From: Ustilago trichophora
Taxonomy: Eukaryota; Basidiomycota; Ustilaginomycetes; Ustilaginales; Ustilaginaceae
Reading direction: 5' to 3'
DNA length: 64,000 nucleotides
Assembly: GCA_900323505.1 (NCBI GenBank)
Contig: OOIN01000029.1
Span: 186,001-250,000, forward strand
The notes beneath the pieces are model-generated. The model did not search any database and had not been told where the DNA came from. It saw only the letters and a program-made list of their open reading frames with translations. A program made the position numbers and the translations under genes. Positions 43,808-54,257 of the stretch are shown piece after piece (within the stretch, counting starts at the first letter, position 1; the number at the start of each line of letters is the position of its first letter).

Positions 43808-46519
43808 ATGGTGAATCTGAACCTCAGATTGACCGTATTGGTGCAGGTGACACTTCTCCTGCTCGCCCTTCAGAACGTTGCCACACCCGCCAACGCCCTC
43901 TTCGGACGTGGTCGACCAGCAGGTGATGACGCCAACAACCTCGTTCCACGCGTCACCGACATATCCAACACCCTATTCGAACACGCCGATGACCCTGCCA
44001 AGCGCGAGGCCGCATTCCACCATGACCTCAACGAAGAGGAAGAAGAGGAAGAATACGACGAGCTCGAAATCATAACCGTCTTCCTCCCCGAAGAAGGCGA
44101 AGATGAAGGCGAGGTCAACGCGCTGCACAAGCGCGCTGGACCCACTCCTTGCCCTGCTGCTCACACTCGCCGCCGTCGTCGCTCGCTCGCGGTCCAGACC
44201 GCCCATCCTCACGACAAGCGCGACCCTAACCCGGATCCTAGAGTCACAACTAAGTACAGGACCAAGACGAGAACTGTCACTGTCACAAAGACCATCTACG
44301 AGACGGTGTACAGACGATGCACAGAGTACGTGCGCCGCGCAGCAAAAACGACCAAGAAGAGGAAGCCTACTCCAACACCACAGAAGAAGCCGGTGGTGAA
44401 GAAGACGACAAGCACAAAGAAGAAGACGACAAGTACGAAGAGAAAGACTTCGACCAGCTCGAAGAAGTCGGTGTACACTCCTCCGCCGGTGAAGCCCTCG
44501 ACTTCTTCGAGGAAGATTACATCGACTACTCCTAAGCCTCTAACTACGACTTCTTCGAGGAGGACTACTTCAACTACTCCGAAGTCCCCTTCCACTTCTT
44601 CCACTAGGACAACTTCGACTACGCCAAAGCCGGCCACTACGACTTCGACTAGGACAACCTCGACCACTCCCAAGCCATCTACTACTACTTCGACTACCAC
44701 GCCCAAGCCCCCCGCGACTACTTCTACTACTCCTAAGCCTGCTACCACTACCACTTCGACTACACCCAAGCCTGCTTCCACTACCACTTCGACTACACCC
44801 AAGCCTGCTTCCACTACCACTTCGACCACTCCCAAGCCCGCTCCCACCACCTCCACTTCGACCACTCCCAAGCTCGTTCCCACCACCTCCACCTCTACCA
44901 CTCCCAAGCCGGCTGCTACTACCACCTCTACCACCAGCTCGAGCACCAACCGTGCCATCACTACCTCGTCTAGCACAACCTCCGTTGTTGTTGTCCCTCC
45001 TCCTGTAACAACCAGATCCTCCACGAGCACTACTATCACTACCACTACTTCCTCCACGACCACCACCACTAGTACTTCGTCGTCCTCCACCACCACTTCT
45101 TCGTCTTCCTCCACAACCAGCTCCTCGACCACATCTAGCATGGTCCCCACGCCCACTCCCAAGGTCTACTCGCTAATGGCCAACTACCAGGGAGCCAAAT
45201 TCTACGACAACATGTACTTCTTCACCTTCAAGGACCCTACGAACGGTATGGTCGACTATGTTGGCAGGGCTGAGGCTTCCTCGATGGGTTTGATCAAGAC
45301 GACAAACGGTGGTCAGGTGTACATGGGCTATGCTACTACTCGTGTCTACCCACCTGCACCTAGCACCACTTCCACTTCCACTTCCACTTTTTCCACTACT
45401 TCCGCTTCGACTGCTACTGCGTCTTCGTCCGCTTCTGTCTCATCTTCGAAGCCCAACCAGCGTCGTGCTGTCTCCACTGCAAGCTCCGTTTCCGTTAGCG
45501 GCACCGGCAGTGCAAGCTCGAGCTCGTCGGCTTCTGCTTCTTCGTCCACTGACACCCGGGCCGCACCTGTATCTAGCTCTAGCTCGACCTCTTCCGCTTC
45601 CACTTCTGCTTCCTCCTCAACCTCAGATGCAAGCTTTGGCGCCGAAGCAGTGACCACCACTTCTACCTCTGCCACCGCCACCGTCTCCGGCTTGGCCAGC
45701 AACACCTCCTCCACTACCTCTGCTGCCGCCACAACATCTGCCGCACCTATTCCTTATATGAAGTCCGTCCGCGTTTCCTCTTATGATACCTTCACCACGG
45801 GTGTCTTTATCCTCGACGCCTCTCACATGCCCGTTGGCTGTGGTGTTTGGCCCGCATGGTGGACTGTTCCCACCAATCCCGCTGGAGGTTGGCCCAACGG
45901 TGGTGAGATTGACGTTGTCGAAGGCATCTCTTTCACATCTCAAAACACCTATTCCGTGCATAGTACTCCTGGCTGCCGCGTAAATTCAACCACCAACTCC
46001 CAACTCGGCTCATACCAGCTGCAAAACCTCACCCTGGCCACCAACTGCGCATCTGCCGAAACCGGCAACCAAGGCTGCGGAGTCCAATCTTCTGTTCGCA
46101 ACGACTACGGTACAGGATACAACAACAACGGTGGAGGAATTCATGCCATGGTATGGGACAAGGACGAAGGCATTAAAGCCTGGTTCTTCCCCCGTAGCAG
46201 CGCTCCCGCTGACATTGCTGCCGGTAAGCCAGACCCCACCGGTTGGGGCACCCCACAGGCTAGCTGGCCAGCAACCGACTGCGATCCGAACAAGTTCTTC
46301 TTCAACCACGTTAGCGTCTTCAGCAACACCATCTGTGGTGATTGGGCGGGTGACAAGACGCTGTGGAACAACGCATGGAACGGTCAGACTCAAAGCTGTG
46401 CAAAGATGACCGGTTATTCGACTTGCCAGGCTTATGTTCAGAGCAAGGACGTTGACTTCAGCGAGGCTTACTGGCTCATCAACTCGGTCAAGGTCTACCA
46501 GACTTCTAGAACTGCGTAA
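43808..46519 (+). CDS. Secreted GH16 beta-glucanase with Thr/Ser-rich linker and an insert in the catalytic domain
   Basis: A 903-aa single-exon protein with a signal peptide (residues 1-30, LLLLALQNVATPANA). Residues 31-220 are charged with dibasic Kex2-like sites (HKRAGP, DKRDPN) and a basic KKTTSTKKK stretch. Residues about 230-455 are repeats of TSTTPKPA type, a likely O-mannosylated linker. The GH16 fold starts near residue 457 (MANYQGAKFYDNMYFFTFKD). It is interrupted at about 513-646 by a Ser/Thr/Ala-rich low-complexity insert, then resumes at MKSVRVSSYDTFTTGVFILD. The catalytic motif GGEIDVVEG (ExDxxE) lies near residue 700, and GVWPAWWTVP and FFFNHVSVF are also typical. Such enzymes cut or transfer beta-1,3(4)-glucans in the wall. 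The C-terminus has no hydrophobic GPI-type tail. Confidence 0.9.
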   Translation: MVNLNLRLTVLVQVTLLLLALQNVATPANALFGRGRPAGDDANNLVPRVTDISNTLFEHADDPAKREAAFHHDLNEEEEEEEYDELEIITVFLPEEGEDEGEVNALHKRAGPTPCPAAHTRRRRRSLAVQTAHPHDKRDPNPDPRVTTKYRTKTRTVTVTKTIYETVYRRCTEYVRRAAKTTKKRKPTPTPQKKPVVKKTTSTKKKTTSTKRKTSTSSKKSVYTPPPVKPSTSSRKITSTTPKPLTTTSSRRTTSTTPKSPSTSSTRTTSTTPKPATTTSTRTTSTTPKPSTTTSTTTPKPPATTSTTPKPATTTTSTTPKPASTTTSTTPKPASTTTSTTPKPAPTTSTSTTPKLVPTTSTSTTPKPAATTTSTTSSSTNRAITTSSSTTSVVVVPPPVTTRSSTSTTITTTTSSTTTTTSTSSSSTTTSSSSSTTSSSTTSSMVPTPTPKVYSLMANYQGAKFYDNMYFFTFKDPTNGMVDYVGRAEASSMGLIKTTNGGQVYMGYATTRVYPPAPSTTSTSTSTFSTTSASTATASSSASVSSSKPNQRRAVSTASSVSVSGTGSASSSSSASASSSTDTRAAPVSSSSSTSSASTSASSSTSDASFGAEAVTTTSTSATATVSGLASNTSSTTSAAATTSAAPIPYMKSVRVSSYDTFTTGVFILDASHMPVGCGVWPAWWTVPTNPAGGWPNGGEIDVVEGISFTSQNTYSVHSTPGCRVNSTTNSQLGSYQLQNLTLATNCASAETGNQGCGVQSSVRNDYGTGYNNNGGGIHAMVWDKDEGIKAWFFPRSSAPADIAAGKPDPTGWGTPQASWPATDCDPNKFFFNHVSVFSNTICGDWAGDKTLWNNAWNGQTQSCAKMTGYSTCQAYVQSKDVDFSEAYWLINSVKVYQTSRTA

Positions 46520-46838
46520 AGGTACCCTCGATGAAACATAAATACCGTCAAGATGATGACACAAATGAATAGTGAGAACGGACGACGGTCTGGTCGGGAA
46601 GACAAATTTCAGGCTGGTTCCTGAAAGCTTCGTTTATTTTCCCCAGATCCTTCCTTTTCTCGCAACTTGCTCCTCTGATTCTGTTTCCTTCACTGTAGCA
46701 TAGACTCCTGTTTCCCATTTCTTTCTCTCTCTGCGCCACTATCGGATATCTGTCATGGAAGCCTGTTTTCTATTGATTTTACTACCTCATTGTCGTCAAC
46801 GCTGCGTCTGTACATGAGAGTGATGAGTGCACACGCTG
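46520..46838. other. Short intergenic region between convergent genes
   Basis: About 320 bp between the GH16 stop and the end of the permease pseudogene. It contains 3' flanks only; no gene seen. Confidence 0.55.
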
Positions 46839-48464
46839 CTATTGCTTCTTGTCCGTCTTCGCAAAGACGATGTCCACTTCCATGCCCTCAAAAGACCCGC
46901 TCGATGGCGACTCACTGCCCCCTCCCTCAACCTTTTCGGCATCCGCTGCGCTCTTCTCCGTACTAGCCATTTCTTCCTCGTGATTCCAGAAATACGCCTC
47001 ATCGGGATACACCGCCTCCTGGACCAACGACTCCTTAGGCAACAGCCAGATATATTTGCACAGCACACCGTAGACGAGCGCTCCAACCGAAATCCCAAAG
47101 AGCCAGTTGAACTTATAGATCGGAACATCCAGATGCACCTTCGGATTAATAGCATTAATGAATCCGGGCAGATTGGGGAGGAACGCAACCATGAAAGCGA
47201 GATAAGCCCTTGGATTCACTCCCCACTTGCTATAGCTATACATTCCTCCTGGATGCGTATACAGCTGCCTCACGTCCAGCCTTTGCCTTCGGAGGAAATA
47301 ATAGTCGACAAGGCAGATACCCGAAATCGGGCCCAACCAGCATCCATAAGCGCCCAAGAAGTTAAGGAAGCCTTGGGCGGAATGGAGCAAGTTCCAACGA
47401 GTAATCGCGACCGCTAGAACGGCAGCCAACGCGCAACCGCGACGGATGTCGATGTACGCCGGCCAGACAGACATGGCATCGGTGGCAAACGAGATGGCGT
47501 TGGCAGAGATATTGACGCCGATGGTGGCGATGAGAAAGATGAGGGCGCCAAAGGATGTCCATGCTCTGCTGTTCCACAGCGAGACCAATTTGGCTGGGCC
47601 CAGGCGGCTTCGCCGTACAAGGTCAGTGTTGCGTCTGCTGCAAAGAACCCACACGCGCAAGGGATCGTTCCTGTGATGGGTAGAAGCAAAACTTGCTGCC
47701 AGGTATCCTTGGACGTCTTGCTAAATCGGGTGAAGACCGAGATATTGACCGCAACCGTGCAGTAGATGGTAATGGCGGCGTTGAGAGCTACAATAATCGG
47801 CCAAGCTCCAGCAGTGACTGGACCGCGAACTAGCTCTCCACCTTCCTTTGTCTTTACAAGTGCCCAGATACCAATAGCGACAAAAGCAGGAGGACAAACG
47901 ATCGCCTTGAAGCGGAAGAAGAACCTCAATTTAGCCACAGATATCATCGTTATAGGCGTATGAACCATCCAAAAGATAAAAAAGCACAGCAGACCCCTCG
48001 AAGTGATGTTTGCACTTTCGGGTAAGGAGTTGGACATATTGGCGAATCGAGGTGATAGAGAAATCAGGAGCTGCTCGGTAAGGTTGCCTCCTGTCACGGT
48101 GAGGATGGAGAGCCACGGGGAACAGGGAGCCGTAAATGCCCCATGGAGCCCTGTTGATGACGGGAAACGCGACATGGTAGGGGGCTCCGATGACGCCGGC
48201 TGCCCACATGACCACACCGACGCAGAGGAGGCCAAAGAATACGGCGGGGATGGCAGCACGGGCGGTGACACCGGTAGCCGCCATTGAAGCACCGAGCTGC
48301 CAAGCGGCAGGAGCAAACTGGTCAGAGATCCAATATGAAATCCAGTCGATCGCACGCCATGTTCTTTTCGATGGGGGAACGGGTTTCAAGTCGTGGTTGT
48401 CGAGGGTTGTCTCTTGTGAGAGGCGCAGGTGGAAGTTGCGAGGGCTAGGAAGCCTGTGTGACAT
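46839..48464 (-). pseudogene. NCS1-family permease (uracil/allantoin/thiamine type), broken by two frame changes
   Basis: Three consecutive minus-strand segments in different frames together match one NCS1 transporter. The first (48464 to about 48116) has DNHDLKPVPPSKRTW, YWISDQFAPAAWQLGAS and VINRAPWGIYGSLFPV. The second (about 48115 to 47600) has WLSILTVTGGNLTEQ, RFANMSNSLPESANIT and LTLYGEAAW. The third (about 47599 to 46839) has TIGVNISANAISFATDAMSV, YIDIRRGC and a charged tail ending DKKQ. At the first junction the reading frame changes and about nine residues usual between GSxFP and the following Trp are missing, fitting a small deletion. At the second, one base seems lost between W and PAK. 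No intron fits either site. NCS1 proteins import nucleobases, allantoin, thiamine and similar compounds; this copy should be non-functional unless the breaks are sequencing errors. Confidence 0.82.
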
Positions 48465-49923
48465 AACCAATTTGAAAACTCTGGCTGCCAGCAAGTTCGC
48501 TCGAAGGTGAGAAGAAAGTGAGGGTCATGCTAGGTGAAAGAGTCGGGGATAGTTGGTGGAAAGAAGGGCGCTTTTATGGGTAGAAGAGGTCCATTAGTCT
48601 TGCACGAGATGTGAATCTGAGGCTAGCCTCCATGTCCTGGAGGTTTGAGACGCCACATGGTCGCTTCATCAATGCCACGAGCGCATCATGTACACCATCT
48701 ATGCCCCACCTCCAGGGCAAAGATAAGCGCCGAGTTTGTCTTTCCATGTCAGATAGAAGCGATAGGAGACACTCGGTGCGACTCTCTCAACCCCCCTTCT
48801 TCTATCATGAGCTTAACCGGCACCAACCCCGCAACCCAAGTGATAACCGCTGCACTTTACCTTAAACCCGCTGACCCCAGCTTCTTCGTCACATTCGAAG
48901 TCTCTGATAACAGAGATTAACAAGGATCCGAGCAAAATTTAATGCCTCCATCTTTCGATTGCAGCCATTTGCACTCTACCAAGCCACCGTTGGTTGGCTA
49001 AACCTACCGCCATGCATGAGCTGAACAGTGCGTACGGCAAGAGATAAGCATAGCCGAGCTGCACGCTAATCTTGTTGTTGCTCTTAACCTTCGCTTCCTC
49101 TACATTACCTGTCTATGATGAGAGGCTGAGCTCATGTGTCAAAGAAGCCGACGCTCGGACATGTCACACTGAACCGTAGATGGAGCGGGAAGCGAAGATG
49201 AGTCGCTGGGCCACAAGAGCGAGAGTTAGAAAGCGGGGGTCAAAGTGTGCCTATCTTGACAGCTCCCTGCCAATTTTATTTTTTTTTTGCTTTTGCTTTG
49301 TCAGATCGAAGTAGGTACCATTTCTGCTGAATTTTTTCTCTATTTATGCTGTTACGCTTAGTCATGGCATCGAAAGCCGCGGCGGCGGCGGCGGCAAGCG
49401 AAGCGAAGCACGCGATTGTCGAAGAGGAGAATCGTTGGATGCGGGGGAAAACGTCAAAAAGTGCCACCACCTCTTTGGAGAGCACGCCATTTAGCTCGGC
49501 TCTTACTCACATTCACCAGTCGCACAAAACCAGGTCACCAGGCTCGTGGTGTCATACCTGCCAAGAAGCAGGTGACAATGTATTGCCGTATCCGTGTCGG
49601 TCCCACCCTTATTCCCACGAGAGTGTGTGTACGTAACAGGATACGGCTTTGTGATGTGGTACTAGACCGGTTTAATCTGCTGCCGAGTACAATTGTCGTT
49701 GGTCGGTGTTCAAGAGAAGGTGTCCGTTCCGAGTGTTTGCAAAGTGCTTTTGGTGTGTATGAGAAGGCTGCCATGTGGGTGATTGGCACTTGCGTGCTTG
49801 CTGTGTTCAGATCTTCTTGCCGTGACAGACTTCTCTTGAGACCTACTTAAGTTCTCCCCCTTCAAGCCCTCAATCCTCCTTTCTTACGCTTCACATCCCC
49901 TTCACCGACAGCTTCAATACAGG
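48465..49923. other. Divergent intergenic region between the permease pseudogene and the dioxygenase
   Basis: About 1.5 kb. It contains a T-tract (49280-49289) and a short GGC/GCG repeat (49379-49394). A plus-strand frame from 49364 starts MASKAAAAAAASEAKHA but seems to be a by-product of the GCG repeat. No gene called. Confidence 0.5.
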
Positions 49924-51195
49924 ATGTTGTCCACCCTCCCCGCCAACAGCGGCAACTCGCACTTTACCAACAATGCATCCAATGATGGAGGTGATGGCGG
50001 TTCCGGCGGCTTTTCCTCATCGCAAATCGCCGCCCAGCGCTCGCTCAAGTCTTCCATCCAAGAGCTAACCTCTGGTCAGCACGACGCCGTCCCCTCCCTT
50101 CTCACCCGTTACTCATCTCTTCCCAAAGAAATCACCGGCCCCACTGTGTGGGATGCCGCCTCCTACATCGGCGACTCGAACCGCTCCAAATGGATCCACA
50201 CCTTCACTGAGCACCAAATTTCCCAGCTCGAAACGGCCGCTCAACTCTGGCTCGAATCCGGTCGTGAACTAGGCGAGATCGAACGCTCCACCTTCCCACT
50301 CCCCTCGGATCTCGTTTCCACTTTGACCGAATTGCGCAAGCGTCTCATCGAAGGACATGGATTCTACCTCTTTAAAGGGCTCCCCACCAAGCGATGGGGC
50401 AATCGCCTTTCCGCCATCGCCTACTTGGGTCTTGGATCCTACCTCGGCAATGTAGTATCCCAAAACCGATACGGTCACATTCTGGGTCACGTCAAAGACC
50501 TCGGCGAAGACCCTACCGCCATTGACAAAGTTCGCATCTATCGAACCAATGCACGACAGTTCTTCCATACTGACTCATCCGGTGGAATCGTTGGTCTCCT
50601 CTGCCTTCACAAAGCCGTTGAAGGGGGAGAATCCGACATCGTCTCCTCCCACGCTGTCTGGAATCATCTTCAAGCCCATCGTCCCGACGTAGCAGAACTT
50701 CTGGCGAGCAACATTTGGCACTTTGATCGCAAAGGCGAAATCTCTTCTTCTCCCACCTCTCAAAACGGTTGGGTCACTAGACCAATCGTACACCTCCGAA
50801 AAGGTCAACCGCCAAACCGTCTCATTCTCACCTACGATCCTTACTACCTCAAATCTATTCAGCGTCATGTCGACGCAGGATTGATTCCCGCCTTGAGCGA
50901 AAAGCAGAAGGAGGCAATGCAGGTGCTCGAAGATACGGCCAAGGAGTTGAGCTTGCATATGGTCCTCGATGTGGGAGATATTCAGTTTGTCAGTGACGTC
51001 CATGTCTTGCATGCCAGGACAGAGTACAAGGACCCTGCCCCACCTGCGCCCAGGAGACATTTGTACAGGTTGTGGTTGGCCGTCCCTACGAGCGAAGGCG
51101 GTTGGCAAAATGCTTACCCTGACAACGAACTGCAGAGAAGAGGCGGTATTCAGGTGGATGATACTAAGCCAACTTATCCGCTTGATGGAGAGTAA
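49924..51195 (+). CDS. TauD/TfdA-family Fe(II)/2-oxoglutarate dioxygenase
   Basis: A 423-aa single-exon protein. The family oxidises taurine, other sulfonates, carnitine precursors or related small molecules using Fe(II), oxygen and 2-oxoglutarate. The metal triad is visible as HTD in RQFFHTDSSG (about residues 213-215) and the distal His in VHVLHAR (about 360). The 2-oxoglutarate-binding Arg is probably in HLYRLWLAVP (about 380). HGFYLFKGLP, near residue 145, matches the start of the TauD fold. The N-terminal 40 residues are Ser/Gly/Asn-rich and there is no signal peptide, so it is likely cytosolic. The fungal members I recall act on unknown substrates. It is next to a dead permease, which may hint at a lost uptake-and-use pair, but that is speculative. 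Confidence 0.88.
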   Translation: MLSTLPANSGNSHFTNNASNDGGDGGSGGFSSSQIAAQRSLKSSIQELTSGQHDAVPSLLTRYSSLPKEITGPTVWDAASYIGDSNRSKWIHTFTEHQISQLETAAQLWLESGRELGEIERSTFPLPSDLVSTLTELRKRLIEGHGFYLFKGLPTKRWGNRLSAIAYLGLGSYLGNVVSQNRYGHILGHVKDLGEDPTAIDKVRIYRTNARQFFHTDSSGGIVGLLCLHKAVEGGESDIVSSHAVWNHLQAHRPDVAELLASNIWHFDRKGEISSSPTSQNGWVTRPIVHLRKGQPPNRLILTYDPYYLKSIQRHVDAGLIPALSEKQKEAMQVLEDTAKELSLHMVLDVGDIQFVSDVHVLHARTEYKDPAPPAPRRHLYRLWLAVPTSEGGWQNAYPDNELQRRGGIQVDDTKPTYPLDGE

Positions 51196-51388
51196 GGTCT
51201 TGGTGTTGCCCCGCTCCAGAAGTCTCTTGTTTGAATTCTCATGTCAATTCAAACTCTCAACTTCATATCCGGTATGCATGCGTTAAAAGTGTGAGAACGC
51301 GCGGTGTGCTGAGCATGTATCACATTGCTTTCCGAGATAAGACAACAGGTGGTTTACAGAACAGCTAACGGAGAATCCTATCTATCCT

Positions 51389-53290
51389 CTATTCGAGAGT
51401 AGAAAGCTCACGGCGAACCTCTTCCTCCGCTGCGATCTTGGCGAGTTGCATCGCCTCCAACTTCTCACCTCCGGCCTGGCGCAACTTGAGCTCCTCGATC
51501 GCCTTGAGCTTCTTGTTGAGGTTTCGGACCTTCTTCTCGAGATTCGCTGCGCCTGCACTGCCACCGACCTCAGCAGCCCCCGAAACGGCTGGTGCAGCTG
51601 GCTCTTCCACTACGACTAGAGCAGCAGGAGTGTTCTTGCCGTTCTGCTGCTTTCCGCCCTTCTTCTTTCCATCCTTGTTGTTGTTGTTGTTGTTGTTGCG
51701 GGCAGCGCCGGGTGCACCAGGAATGGCACGTTTGCGGTTGCCAGATCCAGGTGCTTGGTAAGTTCCGTTTTGTTGCGATCCAGAGCGGGAGAGGTCAGGG
51801 GTAGAAGCGCCGGATCCGCCTTCATCGATACGCTTGTAGATGTCCGGAGTACCCTGACCGCGAGCGCCGGGTGGGCGGTAAGTACCAGTGGGACGCTTGG
51901 TGGCGGCCTTGGTAGCAAGGTAGGATGCAGCGGCAGAGGAAGGGGCGGGAGCGGTGGGGATCTGGGCAGGGAAGGCGACGAGACCGGCATTGGCGCCAGG
52001 ACGCCAGCCAGCCTGGTAGAGCTCATTAATCATATCGACGTGAACGAGCTCGCCGGTGCAGTGCCAGATCTTGACGCCGTTCTCTACACGAAGACGTGGA
52101 CTGAGGGTGGCAGTGAGCAAGAAATGACCGTCGGGAGACCATTGGCAAACGGAGCTGTTGCTGGCGTCCATGGAGAAGACCTTGCCCTTGGAGAGGTTCT
52201 CACGATCCCAGATGTCGACGGTTCCCGAAAGATTGCCGAAACCAGCAATGCAGAAGAGTCGGCCCTGAGGGTTGAATGCAACAAAGTTGCGTGGTTGAGT
52301 GCCGAGTTCAGCAATGACGTTGACACGGTGGCTGAAGAGAGTAGCCTTTGCGGGCATGTAGCCGTAGATGACGATGAACTCTTTCGAGTTGGGGTTCCAC
52401 TCGAAATCATGGATGGGACCTTCCTTGTCGAGCGCAACACGGCAGTCAAAGTCGCCGCGAACCGACATGAGGTAGAGGTTGGTCTCTCCGTAGTACGACT
52501 TGCCGGTCTTGTCGTGGTCGGTCGAGGTCATGAAGAGGAGAGCCGAACCAGTCTTGTTCCACTTGATCTGAATCTTGTCGGCCTTGAAGAAGGTCTTTTG
52601 AGAGACGGGAGCAGGAGCGTTGTCGGGGTTGGGTACGAGGGAAGCGAGCGAGTATACGCGGACGGAAGCGGGAGCGCCCTTCTTCTCACCACAAAAGACG
52701 GCAATACTTGGCTTGTCTCCTGGACCGACCTCGAAGCTGGTGATACCTTCGAGACGCAACCTGCCAATGACACCCTTATCGGCAATGTGACGAGGCTCGT
52801 AGATCTGAAGCTCGGTGGAGACTTGTCTGACGCAGTACTGCTCGTTGGCGGTGAATTGGAAGAAGCAGCCTTCCTGAGATTTGCGCTCGAAAGCAGCCAC
52901 GGTCTCTCCAGTCTCTGTATCCCAGATCTTTAGGTTGCGAGCGTTGGAACCGTCTTCGAGCTTGGAGGGACGCTCCCATGTGCTGAGGAAACCACCCTTG
53001 GGGGAGAACTGAAGATCGACGACCTTGGGGACTGGAAGATCACGCTTTACGGAGGAATTGGAGGCGGCACGGGTGTCTACGAGGCGGGTAAGGTCGTCCA
53101 TGGCGGCAGCAAAAGTGCTTCCATCGGGGCTGTATTGGAAGACACGGGTGGAGCCCTGAACCTGGTCGAAGCCGTTGACGGAAGTGTAGGATGGAGAGCC
53201 GGTGTTGAGGCCGATGGACTTTTGAGCACGGTAGGCCCACTGAGTGGTGGCCTCACCGGCGGGGACGGGAACAGCTGATGGTTCAGACAT
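51389..53290 (-). CDS. EIF2A: Translation initiation factor eIF2A
   Basis: A 633-aa protein from ATG 53290 (MSEPSAVPVPAGEATTQWAY). The open frame reaches eight codons further but only to a GTG. The N-terminal two thirds form a WD-like beta-propeller (VFQYSPDGSTFAAAMDD, LQFSPKGGFLSTWERP, WSPDGHFLLTATLSPRLRV) typical of eIF2A. NGVKIWHCTGELVHVD and the Pro/Gly/Ala-rich C-terminal part with RPTGTYRPPGARGQ are also characteristic. The last 70 residues are a Lys/Glu/Leu coiled coil. eIF2A can deliver initiator tRNA to 40S subunits on some mRNAs without GTP. Convergent with the dioxygenase (193 bp apart) and divergent from dynein Dyn2. Confidence 0.92.
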   Translation of the reverse strand: MSEPSAVPVPAGEATTQWAYRAQKSIGLNTGSPSYTSVNGFDQVQGSTRVFQYSPDGSTFAAAMDDLTRLVDTRAASNSSVKRDLPVPKVVDLQFSPKGGFLSTWERPSKLEDGSNARNLKIWDTETGETVAAFERKSQEGCFFQFTANEQYCVRQVSTELQIYEPRHIADKGVIGRLRLEGITSFEVGPGDKPSIAVFCGEKKGAPASVRVYSLASLVPNPDNAPAPVSQKTFFKADKIQIKWNKTGSALLFMTSTDHDKTGKSYYGETNLYLMSVRGDFDCRVALDKEGPIHDFEWNPNSKEFIVIYGYMPAKATLFSHRVNVIAELGTQPRNFVAFNPQGRLFCIAGFGNLSGTVDIWDRENLSKGKVFSMDASNSSVCQWSPDGHFLLTATLSPRLRVENGVKIWHCTGELVHVDMINELYQAGWRPGANAGLVAFPAQIPTAPAPSSAAASYLATKAATKRPTGTYRPPGARGQGTPDIYKRIDEGGSGASTPDLSRSGSQQNGTYQAPGSGNRKRAIPGAPGAARNNNNNNNKDGKKKGGKQQNGKNTPAALVVVEEPAAPAVSGAAEVGGSAGAANLEKKVRNLNKKLKAIEELKLRQAGGEKLEAMQLAKIAAEEEVRRELSTLE

Positions 53291-53446
53291 TTTGTGTGAG
53301 AGACGAATCGACACAGCAAGTGAATGCGTGACGTTTTGTGGGGTGTTTATCTAAGTGAAGTGTAGTTGGAGCTGTTTCTAGCGAACGAAATCAGCAAGCA
53401 GTGAGCTGGAGAGAGTGCGGCTCGAGCGGCGGAAGTGCTGGTTTCC

Positions 53447-53467
53447 AAAAAAAAAAAAAAAAAAAAA
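53447..53467. repeat. A21 homopolymer
   Basis: Twenty-one consecutive A on the plus strand (T on the eIF2A strand), about 160 bp upstream of the eIF2A start. Confidence 0.9.
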
Positions 53468-54131
53468 CCGGAGAGAAGAGACTTTCGGAGATCCTTCTTG
53501 AGTGTAATGAACCTGAAACGAGCTCGAGAGAAGGGTTGAAGACAGAGTCCTTTGGAGCAGGATCGAAACGCTCTGAATAGGTCGAGAATGGGGTAAGACG
53601 GCGAAGAGTGCGGGCCGTACAAAGTAGGAAAGGATGTGAAACCAAAAGAGGATGGAGGATGAGGAGAAGCCAAAAGAAGTGGTTTCGAATTGGGAGTGGC
53701 CTTGCTCTCTCTCTCTCTCCCTCTCCCCCTCTCTCTCGGCCATGAGAAGCAGCACAAAGCAGACCAACACACAGAGCAGCGTTGGCCAAATTCAGGAAGA
53801 AAAAGTGTGCAGTTGCATTGCAGCCGATTCAGAGTAATTTGAATACAGCTTCCACGTGATGGTGTATGCTTCACTTGAATCTGATCGTAATCGAACAAAT
53901 CGATTCAATCTCAATTCTGGTTGATTTGTGAGCTCTTTCATAACCTAACATTTTAAATTCCAAATTTTTTTGAGTCCAACACTTTCAAAAGCGCGTCACT
54001 TACTTTTTGGAGAGGGTCGAAGTGCTGGGCTGAGCTGACTGAACAACTCAAAGTGTTGTGCTGCACTCGCACGCCGTCCAAACTCAAAACTGACCGACAG
54101 ACCAACACTTTGATGAACCATTTCACGCGTT

Positions 54132-54158
54132 GACAACGACAACGACAACGACAACGAC
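54132..54158 (+). repeat. ACAACG hexamer repeat
   Basis: About four tandem units of ACAACG in the presumed 5' leader of the dynein gene. Confidence 0.85.
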
Positions 54159-54257
54159 ATCCACCATCACCACATCCTTCGCATCGACCACCCCTCTTCT
54201 CCATCAATCAACTCGCTATCGACCTCCTCGTCGGTGCAACGCCACACTTTGTCCATC

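Larger units (their letters stand above)
53291..54257. other. Divergent promoter region between eIF2A and dynein Dyn2
   Basis: About 970 bp. It contains an A21 run (53447-53467), CT-rich tracts (53704-53740) and an ACAACG hexamer repeat (54132-54158) about 100 bp before the Dyn2 ATG, likely in its 5' UTR. No gene seen. Confidence 0.55.

Noticed and set aside
46839..48464. Explaining the NCS1 gene by two introns instead of frameshifts
   Set aside because: At the first junction family residues are missing and at the second the flanking residues are contiguous. No GT...AG segment of usable length lies between them.
49364..49640. Plus-strand frame starting MASKAAAAAAASEAKHA
   Set aside because: The Ala run comes from a GCG repeat and the rest has no codon bias; kept as intergenic.
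51755..52933. 392-codon plus-strand open frame opposite eIF2A
   Set aside because: Antisense shadow of a well-supported gene.
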